Source: an uncultured Mediterraneibacter sp. (GTDB lineage: Bacteria; Bacillota; Clostridia; Lachnospirales; Lachnospiraceae). From it: a stretch of DNA of 64,000 nucleotides. Position numbers and translations under genes: made by a program. Shown piece by piece: positions 19,231 through 27,956 of the stretch. The stretch lies in contig NZ_CAKRDI010000011.1 of NCBI RefSeq assembly GCF_934309415.1, positions 1 through 64,000 on the forward strand, in the 5' to 3' direction. Below the pieces are notes generated by a model, which saw only the letters and a list, made by a program, of their open reading frames with translations, searched no databases and had not been told where the DNA came from. Within the stretch, counting starts at the first letter, position 1, and each line of letters opens with the position of its first letter.

Positions 19231-20002
19231 GATACAGAAAGCATTTGAAGGAAAAAAGGCATTTATCCCATTTATTACATGCGGGGATCCAGATCTTGAG
19301 ACAACAGAGCAGCTTGTCTATGCAATGGAAAAAGCAGGGGCAGCACTGATTGAGCTTGGAATTCCATTTTCAGATCCGACAGCGGAAGGCCCGGTTATTC
19401 AGGATGCGAATATCCGCGCACTTTCCGGAGGAGTGACAACAGATAAGATTTTTGATATGGTGGAGAAGATCAGAAAGAATACACAGATTCCACTTGTATT
19501 TATGACTTATGCAAATGTGGTATTTTCTTACGGAGCAGAAAGATTCATTAAGAAAGCGGCTGAAATTGGAATGGACGGTCTGATTCTTCCGGATGTGCCA
19601 TACGAGGAGAAAGAAGAATTTGACGGAATCTGCAAACAGTACGGACTGGATCTGGTATCACTGATCGCACCGACATCACATGACAGAATCAAAATGATTG
19701 CGAAAGATGCATCTGGATTTATCTATTGTGTATCCTCTCTTGGGGTAACAGGAACAAGAAGCGCGATCACAACAGATATCGGAGCTATGGTGAATCTTGT
19801 AAAAGAAGTAACAGATCTCCCATGCGCAGTAGGATTCGGAATCTCTACACCAGAACAGGCAGCAAAAATGTGCGAGTCTGCAGACGGAGCAATCGTAGGA
19901 AGCGCAATTGTGAAAATCTGTGCAAAATACGGAAAAGACTGCGTGCCGCATGTAGCTGAATATGTAAAATCCATGGTAGATGGAAGCGAGAAGGAGCGAT
20001 GA
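19223..20002 (+). CDS. trpA: Tryptophan synthase alpha chain
   Basis: Cleaves indole-3-glycerol phosphate to indole, which channels to TrpB. A 259-residue barrel with the catalytic Glu and Asp in [20 protein letters not shown], the LPDVPYEE loop and the phosphate-binding GFGISTPEQ and [12 protein letters not shown] 19223 is chosen because GGGGAGGA lies about six bases before it; an upstream in-frame ATG at 19172 lies deep in trpB and has no ribosome binding site. Last gene of the trp operon; a hairpin overlaps its stop codon. Confidence 0.96.
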   Translation: MSKIQKAFEGKKAFIPFITCGDPDLETTEQLVYAMEKAGAALIELGIPFSDPTAEGPVIQDANIRALSGGVTTDKIFDMVEKIRKNTQIPLVFMTYANVVFSYGAERFIKKAAEIGMDGLILPDVPYEEKEEFDGICKQYGLDLVSLIAPTSHDRIKMIAKDASGFIYCVSSLGVTGTRSAITTDIGAMVNLVKEVTDLPCAVGFGISTPEQAAKMCESADGAIVGSAIVKICAKYGKDCVPHVAEYVKSMVDGSEKER

Positions 20003-20020
20003 AATACATTGCTCCTTATT
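19991..20020 (+). terminator. Terminator at the end of the trp operon
   Basis: AAGGAGCGATG pairs with CATTGCTCCTT over a short loop, followed by ATTTTATT. The left arm overlaps the last codons and stop of trpA. Confidence 0.75.
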
Positions 20021-20051
20021 TTATTGTATGGTATAATTTAGTGCAGATGAC

Positions 20052-20084
20052 GTTGCTGTCCACAGGCAATCTGTAAACAGTAAC
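20052..20084 (+). repeat. Single H1 hairpin of the palindromic repeat (R6)
   Basis: Thirty-three bases, GTTGCTGTCCACAG...CTGTAAACAGTAAC, equal to module H1 alone. It lies just upstream of the diacylglycerol-kinase-like gene. Confidence 0.75.
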
Positions 20085-20119
20085 CAAATGACATCTTTAG
20101 CTGAAAGCAGGGGATACGA

Positions 20120-20494
20120 ATGAAAAAAGAAAAGAAAGAGCCATTATTTAAAAGCTTTGGTTATGCTTTTGAAGGCATCTGGACAGGGATAAGCAAAGAA
20201 CGGAATATGAAGATACATTGTCTGGCCATTATTGTAGTGACAGCAGCGGGAACGTTCCTTGGACTGACACCGGTAGAATGGTGTATCTGTTTACTTTTGT
20301 TTGGAATGGTAGTTTCGCTGGAACTGGTGAATACGGCAGTGGAAGCAGTCGTGGATCTTGTGACAGAAGAGAGAAAACCGCTTGCGAAGATTGCAAAAGA
20401 TACAGCAGCAGGAGCGGTACTTTTCACTGCAATCATGGCTGTGATCATAGGATGTATTATATTTGTGCCACATCTTCTGGCACTGATGAAATAA
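20120..20494 (+). CDS. dgkA: Diacylglycerol kinase / undecaprenol kinase family protein
   Basis: A 124-residue integral membrane kinase of the small DgkA type with three or four helices. The family motif ELVNTAVEAVVDLV, with its catalytic Glu and Asn, is at about residues 73-86. In Gram-positive bacteria this family phosphorylates undecaprenol, helping recycle the cell wall lipid carrier. It starts with ATG after a GCAGGGGA site. The family is sure; the substrate, diacylglycerol or undecaprenol, is not readable from sequence. Confidence 0.9.
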   Translation: MKKEKKEPLFKSFGYAFEGIWTGISKERNMKIHCLAIIVVTAAGTFLGLTPVEWCICLLLFGMVVSLELVNTAVEAVVDLVTEERKPLAKIAKDTAAGAVLFTAIMAVIIGCIIFVPHLLALMK

Positions 20495-20508
20495 CAGACA
20501 CACTCTAG
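20495..20508 (+). repeat. Short end-type remnant, CAGACACACTCTAG
   Basis: Fourteen bases identical to sites at 25901 and 37835 and very like the right end of the palindromic element at 37042-37206. It starts immediately after the dgkA stop codon. Confidence 0.6.
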
Positions 20509-20576
20509 GATTGCTGAGTTAAGCAGGCAATCTGTGGACAGGAAGGAAATAACTGGAAAGGAAAGACAGAAAAATC

Positions 20577-21374
20577 ATGGAAGAGAAGAAAAATGTAACT
20601 GAGGGAAATGAAAAAAGCGAAAAAGTGCAGGAGACTTTAAGAACACTCCGAAATGCAAAAGAGATCTATGTGATCATGTCAGGTGTGACACATTTACCGT
20701 TTGTAATGTGTGATGAGGAGACATTTGACGATGAAGTACTTCTGTATTATCAGGTAGAAGATGCACAGAAGAGAGCGAAAGAGCTGGCAGGAGAGAAATA
20801 TCTTCTTGCAATTGCGAAATTAGAAGCAGCGCAGATGCTTCCATTCTATACGAATCTGTATACAATGGGTGTAAACTGTCTGGCTGTAAATCAGGGAATG
20901 GAAAGTGCTATGAGCATCCAGCTTCCGGATCTCGTAATTCGTAAGAAACCGGAAGAAGTAGAAGGTGGAAAGAAGCTGGTTGAGAATCCGGAATTACATC
21001 TGACTGCGATTTATCTTATGCAGGAACTGCGCCGTCATCCAGGCGTGGCAGAAGCGGAATTACCGTCTGAAATTAAAGAGTATCAGGAAGAACTTCTGGC
21101 TCATTATCAGAAGGGAACATTTATTGTAGCAATTCAGGAAGATGGACAGGTTCCGATCCTTCAGCAGAAAGATGGCACAGTCTATCAGCCGATCTTTACA
21201 GATATGTTTGAGCTTAGAAAGTTTGCAAAAGAGAAAAAGATGAAGACAGGAGCTGTCCCGGCAGCAAAGATTCCTGAGATTCTGGTTCCGGATGCAAAAG
21301 GTGTGGCGATCAATCCGTTCGGTGTGAATGTACAGCTTACAGTAAACCGTCCGGCGAAGAAATCTGAAGCATAA
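20577..21374 (+). CDS. SseB family protein
   Basis: A 265-residue soluble protein with the SseB (enhanced serine sensitivity) domain arrangement. An N-terminal part contains IYVIMSGVTHLPFVMCDEETFDDEVLLYY and is followed by a C-terminal repeat with TFIVAIQEDGQVPILQQKDGTVYQPIFTD and VAINPFGVN. No catalytic motif is seen and the biochemical role of the family is unclear. AAAGGAAAG is the ribosome binding site. It stands alone between dgkA and the PTS leader. Confidence 0.75.
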   Translation: MEEKKNVTEGNEKSEKVQETLRTLRNAKEIYVIMSGVTHLPFVMCDEETFDDEVLLYYQVEDAQKRAKELAGEKYLLAIAKLEAAQMLPFYTNLYTMGVNCLAVNQGMESAMSIQLPDLVIRKKPEEVEGGKKLVENPELHLTAIYLMQELRRHPGVAEAELPSEIKEYQEELLAHYQKGTFIVAIQEDGQVPILQQKDGTVYQPIFTDMFELRKFAKEKKMKTGAVPAAKIPEILVPDAKGVAINPFGVNVQLTVNRPAKKSEA

Positions 21375-21464
21375 AACAATAGAAGAAATAAAATGATTTC
21401 TGCATTGCGGTAAATAAAGAAAAATGCACAAAAACAAACATTAAAATTTAGTAAATATTACAAG

Positions 21465-21494
21465 TTGACCAACAGGCATTTCTTCGGTTATACT
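21465..21494 (+). promoter_or_regulatory. Promoter of the glucose PTS gene
   Basis: TTGACC (21465-21470) and TATACT (21489-21494) are separated by 18 bases, upstream of the RAT/terminator leader. Confidence 0.75.
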
Positions 21495-21525
21495 AAGCGA
21501 GGTTTAAAACAGAAGAGCGAAAGAT

Positions 21526-21630
21526 AGAGTGTTACTGATCATGCAGGCATAAACTATCCTTTATTGTTTACAATATATCCAGTGGGATATTTGCAGACAT
21601 TTATAATAAGGGATTAGTTTATGCTTTTTT
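21526..21630 (+). promoter_or_regulatory. RAT antiterminator target and overlapping terminator (PTS leader)
   Basis: AGAGTGTTACTGATCATGC and the following AGGCATAAAC match the ribonucleic antiterminator target bound by BglG/LicT/GlcT proteins (TTACTG and GCAGGC blocks). Its 3' half, GCATAAACTATCC, overlaps the left arm of a terminator whose right arm, AATAAGGGATTAGTTTATGC, ends in six T (21605-21630). The matching antiterminator is encoded at 24192. RAT and terminator are mutually exclusive structures. The rest of the gap (21631-21729) contains one short CAGACACACTC repeat. Confidence 0.85.
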
Positions 21631-21729
21631 GTTTTTGCAGACACACTCGGAATCCTTTCTTCATCAGAAAGAATCTAAGCTCGGAGGAAGAACAGATCAT
21701 TTTAAAAGAGAGTAACAGGAGGAGAAGAA

Positions 21730-23928
21730 ATGAAAGACAAGATCTTTGGAGTATTGCAGAGAATCGGAAGAAGTTTCATGCTTCCAATCGCAATTCTCCC
21801 GGTAGCCGGACTTCTGCTTGGAATCGGAAGTTCATTTACAAATGCAACTATGATTGAAACTTATGGATTACAGACCATTTTAGGAGATGGAACAATCCTG
21901 AATTCATTCCTGACAATTTTAAGTAAGGCGGGAAGTGTTATTTTTGATAACCTGCCAATTATATTTGCAGTGGGTGTTGCCATTGGTATGGCAAAGAAAG
22001 AAAAAGAAGTAGCAGCTCTTGCAGCTATGATTTCTTTCTTTGTAATGAATGCAACAATCAATGCCATGCTCGTTGTACGTGGAGATCTGCTTGCAGATGG
22101 ATCACTTGCAGGAGGTATACTGAGTGGAACAGTGACAAGTGTCTGCGGTATTCAGACACTGCAGATGGGAGTATTTGGAGGAATTATCGTAGGACTGGGC
22201 GTTGCTTCCCTGCATAATCATTTCTATAAGATCCAGCTTCCGAATGCATTATCCTTCTTCGGAGGATCCCGTTTTGTTCCGATCATTTCTACACTGACTT
22301 ATGTATTAGTTGGAATTTTACTGTATTTTATCTGGCCGACAGTACAGAATGGAATCTATGCGCTGGGTGGTCTTGTAACAGGAACAGGATATCTTGGAAC
22401 TCTGATCTTTGGTATTATTAAACGTGCGCTGATCCCATTTGGTCTGCACCATGTATTTTATCTTCCGTTCTGGCAGACAGCAGTTGGAGGAACGATGGAA
22501 GTGGCAGGTCAGATTGTAGAAGGTGGACAGAATATCTTCTTTGCACAGCTTGCTGATCCGACAACGGTTCACTTCAGTGCAGATGCAACAAGATATTTCT
22601 CAGGAGAATTTATCTTTATGATCTTTGGTCTTCCGGGTGCGGCACTTGCAATGTACCAGTGTGCAAAACCGGAAAAGAAGAAACAGGCAGGCGGTCTGCT
22701 TCTTTCAGCAGCACTTGCATGTATGATGACAGGTATTACAGAACCACTGGAGTTCTCTTTCCTGTTCGTAGCACCGATTCTGTTTGCAGTACAGGTTGTT
22801 CTGGCAGGTGCAGCTTATATGATCGCACATATCCTGAACATTGCAGTTGGTCTGACATTCTCAGGCGGTCTGCTCGACCTGTTCCTTTTTGGAATTCTTC
22901 AGGGAAATGCGAAGACAAGCTGGCTTAGAATTATCCCGGTAGGAATTATCTATTTCCTTCTGTACTATATCATCTTTAAAACACTGATCCTGAAGCTGAA
23001 TCTGAAAACTCCGGGACGTGAAGATGACGATGAAGAAACAAAATTATATACAAAGGCAGATTATAAAGCAAGAGAAAATGGAGCGCAGGATGCAGTTGCA
23101 GAGGGGGCTGAGTTAAGTCCGGAAGATCAGAAGAGTGCACTGATCACAAGAGGACTTGGCGGAAAGAAAAATATCTCAGATGTAGACTGCTGCGCTACAA
23201 GACTTCGTTGTACAGTAGTAAAACCGGAACTTGTGAATGAAGCAGTACTGAAGATGACATCTCCTTCCGGAATCATCCGTAAAGGTGAAGGAATCCAGAT
23301 TATCTATGGACCATCTGTTCCGGTGATCAAATCAAATCTTGAGGATTACCTTGAGAAAGCTCCGAACGTAGAGTATCTGCCAGAGGAGGAAAAGGCTGAT
23401 GCAGAGAATGAAACTGCAGAAGCAGCGAATGCAGATCAGAATGCAGAAAACAATGCCAGCAAAGCAGCGGTGAAGAAAGTACTCTGTGCACCATTTAAAG
23501 GTGTGGCAGCTCCAATCAGTGAAGCCTGCGATGATGCTTTCGCACAGAAAATGATGGGAGACGGATACCTGATCCGTCCGGAAGAGGGAATGGCTTATGC
23601 ACCGGAAGATGCAGAAGTATCCTTTATCTTCCCATCCAAACATGCAATCGGACTGAGCTGTGAGGATGGTACAGAATATCTGCTTCATATCGGTGTTGAT
23701 ACAGTAAAACTGGATGGAGAAGGATTCGAAACATTTGTAAATGAAGGAGATCACGTAAAAAAGGGTGACAAACTCATAGGTTTTGATATAGAATATATAA
23801 AAGAGCATGCTAAATCAGATGAGTGTATGGTAGTTCTCACAAGTCTTCAGGAAGGTGAAGAGGTTCGCATGAAGAAGACAGGACAGGTTGAAAAACTGGA
23901 TGAGACTGCCGAGATTATTGCTTACTAA
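21730..23928 (+). CDS. ptsG: PTS system glucose-type EIICBA permease
   Basis: Transports and phosphorylates a hexose, most likely glucose. The 732-residue chain has an EIIC membrane domain (about 1-425) and an EIIB domain whose phosphorylated Cys is probably Cys488 in CCATRLR. An Ala/Glu-rich linker (about 550-580) follows, then a Crr-like EIIA domain with His638 and His653 (phosphoacceptor in LLHIGVDTVKL). The domain order C-B-A and the EIIC start resemble PtsG rather than NagE, but N-acetylglucosamine cannot be excluded. GGAGGAG precedes ATG. The RAT/terminator leader and a downstream GlcT-type gene support induction by antitermination. Confidence 0.9.
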   Translation: MKDKIFGVLQRIGRSFMLPIAILPVAGLLLGIGSSFTNATMIETYGLQTILGDGTILNSFLTILSKAGSVIFDNLPIIFAVGVAIGMAKKEKEVAALAAMISFFVMNATINAMLVVRGDLLADGSLAGGILSGTVTSVCGIQTLQMGVFGGIIVGLGVASLHNHFYKIQLPNALSFFGGSRFVPIISTLTYVLVGILLYFIWPTVQNGIYALGGLVTGTGYLGTLIFGIIKRALIPFGLHHVFYLPFWQTAVGGTMEVAGQIVEGGQNIFFAQLADPTTVHFSADATRYFSGEFIFMIFGLPGAALAMYQCAKPEKKKQAGGLLLSAALACMMTGITEPLEFSFLFVAPILFAVQVVLAGAAYMIAHILNIAVGLTFSGGLLDLFLFGILQGNAKTSWLRIIPVGIIYFLLYYIIFKTLILKLNLKTPGREDDDEETKLYTKADYKARENGAQDAVAEGAELSPEDQKSALITRGLGGKKNISDVDCCATRLRCTVVKPELVNEAVLKMTSPSGIIRKGEGIQIIYGPSVPVIKSNLEDYLEKAPNVEYLPEEEKADAENETAEAANADQNAENNASKAAVKKVLCAPFKGVAAPISEACDDAFAQKMMGDGYLIRPEEGMAYAPEDAEVSFIFPSKHAIGLSCEDGTEYLLHIGVDTVKLDGEGFETFVNEGDHVKKGDKLIGFDIEYIKEHAKSDECMVVLTSLQEGEEVRMKKTGQVEKLDETAEIIAY

Positions 23929-23954
23929 TCTGAAGATTTGAAAATTGCAGATTA

Positions 23955-24002
23955 TGGAGTGTGTCATGCGGAGTGCAGGAATGATTTTAAGACACACTTT
24001 AG
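23955..24002. repeat. Short inverted repeat of the CAGACACACT family
   Basis: AGTGTGTC (from 23957) and GACACACT (23992-23999) face each other across about 26 bases. The ends match those of the 37042-37206 element, so this looks like an internally deleted copy. It may also act as terminator for ptsG. Confidence 0.5.
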
Positions 24003-24067
24003 TAGAAGTACGATTTGCAGATATCAAATCAGGAGGCAAAGTATATTGTTGTTGCTGTTACAGATTG

Positions 24068-24141
24068 GTTACTGTTCACTCCCATGTCAATCACTCCGCT
24101 GATTGGCATGGAGGATGCACGTATTGTCTGTAAACAGCAAC
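24068..24141 (-). repeat. Palindromic repeat, internally deleted copy (R7)
   Basis: Starts GTTACTGTTCACTCCCATG, contains H3 (TCAATCACTCCGCTGATTG) and part of the spacer, lacks H2, and ends CTGTAAACAGCAAC. It lies between ptsG and the antiterminator gene. Confidence 0.85.
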
Positions 24142-24191
24142 GTTTTGTCTCTTGCTAAAGAAAAATGTGAGCAGAAAGAGAGGCCCCGGGG

Positions 24192-25019
24192 ATGTATCGA
24201 GTGATTAAAGTTCTGAATAATAATGGTATTCTTGTTTATCACGTTAAAACAGGCAGGGAACTGATCCTGCTTGGGAATGGAGTGGGATTTGGAAGAAAAC
24301 CTTCGGAACAGATCAGTCAGCTTCCCGGGGCCAAAGTCTATTCACTTGTAAATAGAAGAAAACAGGATTCAGTTCTGAAAGTGGTTAATGGCATCCGCCC
24401 GGAATTTATTGAGGCAGCTGGGAAGATTATTGAAAAGGCGGAGAAAGAGTTCGGGGAGATCAACAAAGAGATTCTTCTGCCGATGTCAGACCATATTGCG
24501 TTGGCTGCAAAGCGGGCAAAGGAGAACCGACAGATTCCGAATCCATTTACACCGGATATCAGGGTGTTATTTGCCAGAGAATATGCAGTGGCTTTAAAAG
24601 GCCGTGAGATTTTGAAAGAGATGACAGGATATGAAATCTCGGATGATGAGGTTGGATTTATCACACTTCATGTTCACGCGGGACTTTCAGATGAAGCGGT
24701 ATCACAGACTTTGGATACAACAAGAATCATCAATGAAGGTCTGGCAATGATCGAGAAAGAATTTGGGCAGAAGCTGTCTGAGAACTCTCTGGGATGTACC
24801 CGTATGATGAGCCATATGTACTATATGATCGTGCGAACCCGAAAAGGAGAGCCGACGAATATGGATTTCAATGATTTTATATTTGAACATTATCCGAAAA
24901 CCGGAGAAGTTGCGAAGAAAGTCTGTGAATATATGGAGAAAGCACTGAAACTTCCGATTGCAAAAGAGGAGATTGGCTTTCTTGCGATTCATATTCAACG
25001 TGTAATAACTCCACAATAG
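24192..25019 (+). CDS. glcT: BglG/GlcT-family transcription antiterminator
   Basis: RNA-binding antiterminator controlled by PTS phosphorylation. The N-terminal 55 residues are the CAT RNA-binding domain (MYRVIKVLNNNGIL, with GVGFGRKP). Two PRD domains follow, with conserved His in MSDHIALA and LHVHAGL (PRD1) and in MSHMYYM and LAIHIQRV (PRD2). At 275 residues it has the normal size. Being next to ptsG with a RAT leader, it is best read as the glucose-type regulator GlcT. The start follows GGCCCCGGGG, a poor Shine-Dalgarno, so translation may be weak. GlcT versus LicT is inferred from context. Confidence 0.9.
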   Translation: MYRVIKVLNNNGILVYHVKTGRELILLGNGVGFGRKPSEQISQLPGAKVYSLVNRRKQDSVLKVVNGIRPEFIEAAGKIIEKAEKEFGEINKEILLPMSDHIALAAKRAKENRQIPNPFTPDIRVLFAREYAVALKGREILKEMTGYEISDDEVGFITLHVHAGLSDEAVSQTLDTTRIINEGLAMIEKEFGQKLSENSLGCTRMMSHMYYMIVRTRKGEPTNMDFNDFIFEHYPKTGEVAKKVCEYMEKALKLPIAKEEIGFLAIHIQRVITPQ

Positions 25020-25020
25020 T

Positions 25021-25153
25021 GTTTGCCAATGTCAGACACTTGTTGTCTGGCATTGAGGATGCGAGTTCCGATCAGAATGTATCTCGCCCATCGCTGAAAG
25101 GGATTTAAAATGGCAAGATACGTTGCTGGTCACGGTGCGCCGTGAACAGTAAC
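25021..25153 (-). repeat. Palindromic repeat, diverged copy (R8)
   Basis: H3 here has quite different arms, CAATGTCAGACA and TGTCTGGCATTG, which still pair with one mismatch. H2 (GTATCTCGCC/GGCAAGATAC) and H1 (CACGGTGCGCCGTG tip) follow and end in GAACAGTAAC. The left end is lost. It lies between the antiterminator and response regulator genes. Confidence 0.8.
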
Positions 25154-25207
25154 ATAACTCCACAGTAGTTCCTTAAGGTAGTAGATTTTGAAAAAAGGAG
25201 GAAGCAC

Positions 25208-25879
25208 ATGTATAAGATTCTCATCATTGAAGATGATATGGCAATGGCGCAGGCAATTGAAAAAGAGATGAAAGCGTGGGGGAATGATGCAAGGTATGTA
25301 ACCGATTTTCAGAATGTTCTCTCAGAGTTTGCCCAGTATGGTCCGCATCTGGTGCTTCTTGACATTACGCTTCCTTTTTACAATGGGTATCACTGGTGCA
25401 GTGAGATACGAAAGGTGTCTTCTGTTCCGGTGATCTTTATTTCTTCTGCAGCAGATAATATGAATATTATTATGGCGATGAATATGGGCGGCGATGATTT
25501 TATTGCAAAGCCATTTGCGCTGAGTGTACTGACTGCAAAGATTCAGGCCATTCTGAGACGAACTTATGACATGGCAGGAAAAGTACCGGTGCTGGAGCAT
25601 AAAGGAGCAATCCTGAATCTGTATGATACGGAACTTACATATAACGGAGAAAAAGTGAATCTGACAAAGAATGAATTCCGAATTCTGCAGACGTTGATGG
25701 AAAACAAAGGGCGGCTTGTAAGCAGAGATACACTGATGACAAGGCTGTGGGAGACGGACAATTATATAGAAGAAAATACGCTGACAGTGAATATAGCGCG
25801 TCTGAGAAAGAAGCTGGAAAAAGCAGGAATGACCGATTTTATACGGACCAAAGTTGGTGGTGGATATATTATTGAATAG
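25208..25879 (+). CDS. OmpR/PhoB-family response regulator (BceR-like)
   Basis: A 223-residue two-component regulator. The receiver domain has the acidic pair in IIEDD, the phosphoacceptor Asp52 in LLDITLP, and a conserved Lys in IAKPFA. The C-terminal winged helix (about 125-223) ends in RTKVGGGYII. The neighbours, an intramembrane-sensing kinase and a BceAB-type transporter, identify the module as the peptide-antibiotic sensing kind. AAAAGGAGG lies before ATG. The start of the operon is near the repeat copy R8. Confidence 0.92.
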   Translation: MYKILIIEDDMAMAQAIEKEMKAWGNDARYVTDFQNVLSEFAQYGPHLVLLDITLPFYNGYHWCSEIRKVSSVPVIFISSAADNMNIIMAMNMGGDDFIAKPFALSVLTAKIQAILRRTYDMAGKVPVLEHKGAILNLYDTELTYNGEKVNLTKNEFRILQTLMENKGRLVSRDTLMTRLWETDNYIEENTLTVNIARLRKKLEKAGMTDFIRTKVGGGYIIE

Positions 25880-25900
25880 TTTTTTAAAAAATTCTGTTTT

Positions 25901-25914
25901 CAGACACACTCTAG
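25901..25914 (+). repeat. Short end-type remnant, CAGACACACTCTAG
   Basis: Identical to the sites at 20495 and 37835. It sits in the 40-base gap between the regulator and kinase genes. Confidence 0.6.
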
Positions 25915-25919
25915 TTTAA

Positions 25920-26948
25920 ATGAGAGTGTCAAATAAAAAAGAAAAGAGCTGGATGGAAATGAAATTGTTTCTCGGATATCTGAATAAAGTAAAAGGGTGC
26001 ATTATATGGAGCTTTTTTTGTGTTGGAATTTTTCTGCTGTTGTTTCTGCTGACGGATATCCGATTGGAAGCTATTTTGTATCCGGCGTTGCTCTGTGGTG
26101 TCTTTGGCATCCTCTTTTTATTTATCGGATTTCTGCGATTCAGCGCAAAGCAGCAATGGCTGGAGAGACTTCTTGGAGACCAGGGACCGTACAGTATGTC
26201 ACTTCCGGACAGTTCAGATGAGGTGGAAAGACTGTATCAGGAATTGCTGCAGAAAGTAGAGAAAAAACATCAAAAAGAGAAAGAGCAATGGGAAGAGCAG
26301 CAGAGAGATATGGATGATTACTATGCTGCCTGGGTGCATCAGATCAAAGCTCCGATCGCTGTGATGAGTCTTCTGCTTCAGCAGGAAGATACAGAGCAGA
26401 ACCAGCAGTTGAAAGCGGAGTTGTTCCGTGTGGAGCAGTATGCAGAGATGGCGCTTAGTTACGTTCGTCTGGGAGAAGGAATGAAGGATCTGGTGATCGC
26501 ACAGTACTCGCTGGATGAGATTATAAGGAAAGCAGTGCGAAAGTATGCAGGTCAGTTTATCCGGAAAAAAATTCGTCTGGTTTATGCGGGGACGGAAGAA
26601 ATTGTCCTGACAGATGAGAAATGGCTGTCCTTTATTCTGGAACAGATTTTATCTAATGCGGTGAAATATACGGTAAAGGGAAGTGTTACCATAGAGGTAA
26701 ATGAAAAGAAACAGCTTACAGTCAGTGATACGGGAATCGGAATTGCAGCGGAAGATCTGCCGAGAATTTTTGAAAAAGGCTATACAGGAAAAAATGGAAG
26801 ACTGGACCGGAAATCAACAGGGATCGGTCTGTATCTTTGTAAGATGGCAGCGGATAAGATGGGACATAAGCTGTCTGTAGAATCTGTGCCGGGAGAAGGA
26901 AGCAGTTTTATGATTGATTTAGAATCTTATCCATTCCAGGCAGAGTAA
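25920..26948 (+). CDS. Intramembrane-sensing histidine kinase (BceS-like)
   Basis: A 342-residue kinase with two membrane helices near residues 22-42 and 46-66 and almost no extracytoplasmic loop, as in BceS-type kinases that sense through their transporter. The phosphoacceptor is His140 in WVHQIKAPI. The N box is in QILSNAVKYT, with G boxes SDTGIGI and STGIGLYL. The start is uncertain: ATG 25920 has no clear ribosome binding site, and ATG 25953 or 25959 would also fit. It probably phosphorylates the preceding regulator. Confidence 0.88.
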   Translation: MRVSNKKEKSWMEMKLFLGYLNKVKGCIIWSFFCVGIFLLLFLLTDIRLEAILYPALLCGVFGILFLFIGFLRFSAKQQWLERLLGDQGPYSMSLPDSSDEVERLYQELLQKVEKKHQKEKEQWEEQQRDMDDYYAAWVHQIKAPIAVMSLLLQQEDTEQNQQLKAELFRVEQYAEMALSYVRLGEGMKDLVIAQYSLDEIIRKAVRKYAGQFIRKKIRLVYAGTEEIVLTDEKWLSFILEQILSNAVKYTVKGSVTIEVNEKKQLTVSDTGIGIAAEDLPRIFEKGYTGKNGRLDRKSTGIGLYLCKMAADKMGHKLSVESVPGEGSSFMIDLESYPFQAE

Positions 26949-26984
26949 ATATCATCTTAATCTTACAAAAATGTCACATAACAG

Positions 26985-27030
26985 GGCGGGATTGTCACAA
27001 GAATCGATGGTGACAGTTCCGCCGTTTTGT
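26985..27030 (+). promoter_or_regulatory. Inverted repeat between kinase and transporter genes
   Basis: GGCGGGATTGTCAC pairs with GTGACAGTTCCGCC across eleven bases, followed by GTTTTGTT. It could terminate the kinase transcript. Alternatively the TGTCAC...GTGACA half-sites could be the binding site of the response regulator upstream of the transporter genes, where BceR-type sites are usually found. Both readings are open. Confidence 0.55.
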
Positions 27031-27099
27031 TATACTTGAAAACGTAAAATCAATCATATTTATCAATCAAATCCAAGTGTTTCTGAGTAAAAAGGTAAC

Positions 27100-27130
27100 G
27101 GTTACTGGTTAAAGGTACTGTGAGCAGTAA
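27100..27130 (+). repeat. Degenerate single H1 hairpin (R9)
   Basis: GTTACTGGTTAAAGG...CTGTGAGCAGTAAT resembles module H1 but with a weakened stem. It lies in the gap before the BceA-like gene. Confidence 0.4.
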
Positions 27131-27191
27131 TCCGTAACAGATAATGAAAGTAAAGGTTTGAAGTGAATAGAAAGAAAGGCAGGAAAACGAT

Positions 27192-27956
27192 ATGATAGTT
27201 TTAGAAGTAGAGAATGTGAAAAAGATCTATCGTCCCCGGTTTGGAGGCAATCAGGTACAGGCACTTTCCAGTGTTTCCTTTTCAGTGGAAGAAGGAGAAT
27301 ATGTGGCAATCATGGGAGAAAGCGGTTCTGGAAAGAGTACACTGCTCAATATTATGGCAGCGCTGGATAAACCAACAGAAGGAGAGGTATATCTGGATGG
27401 AAGACCGTTATCAAAAGTGAAAGAAAAAACACTTTCAGAATTCCGAAGGGATAATCTTGGATTTGTGTTTCAGGAATTTAATCTTCTGGATACATTTAAT
27501 CTGAAAGATAATATTCTGCTCCCTCTGGTTTTAAAAGGGATTAATTACAGGAAGATGGATGCGAAGCTGATGCCGATCGCAAAAGAACTCGGGATCGCAC
27601 AGCTACTGCAGAAATATCCTTATGAGGTGTCAGGCGGACAGAAACAGAGAGCTGCTGTTGCAAGAGCGCTGATTACAGATCCGCGTCTGATCCTGGCAGA
27701 TGAACCGACGGGTGCGCTGGATTCCAGATCTACGGATGAACTTCTGGGGCTTTTTGCACGAATCAATCAGGAAGGACAGACGATCCTGATGGTGACGCAT
27801 TCGGTAAAGGCGGCCAGCAAGGCGGGAAGAGTTCTGTTTATCAAGGATGGCGAAGTATTTCATCAGGTATACAGAGGTGAACTTACAGACGAACAGTTCT
27901 ACCAGAGAATCTCAGATACATTAACGATGCTGGCGACAGGTGGTGATAGAAGATGA
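27192..27956 (+). CDS. ABC transporter ATP-binding protein (BceA-like)
   Basis: A 254-residue ATPase with Walker A GESGSGKST, signature VSGGQKQR, Walker [13 protein letters not shown] and the switch His in VTHSVKAA. This matches the BceA group that acts with a ten-helix BceB permease to remove peptide antibiotics from their cell wall lipid targets. It overlaps the permease gene by four bases (ATGA). The peptide handled is unknown. Confidence 0.92.
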   Translation: MIVLEVENVKKIYRPRFGGNQVQALSSVSFSVEEGEYVAIMGESGSGKSTLLNIMAALDKPTEGEVYLDGRPLSKVKEKTLSEFRRDNLGFVFQEFNLLDTFNLKDNILLPLVLKGINYRKMDAKLMPIAKELGIAQLLQKYPYEVSGGQKQRAAVARALITDPRLILADEPTGALDSRSTDELLGLFARINQEGQTILMVTHSVKAASKAGRVLFIKDGEVFHQVYRGELTDEQFYQRISDTLTMLATGGDRR

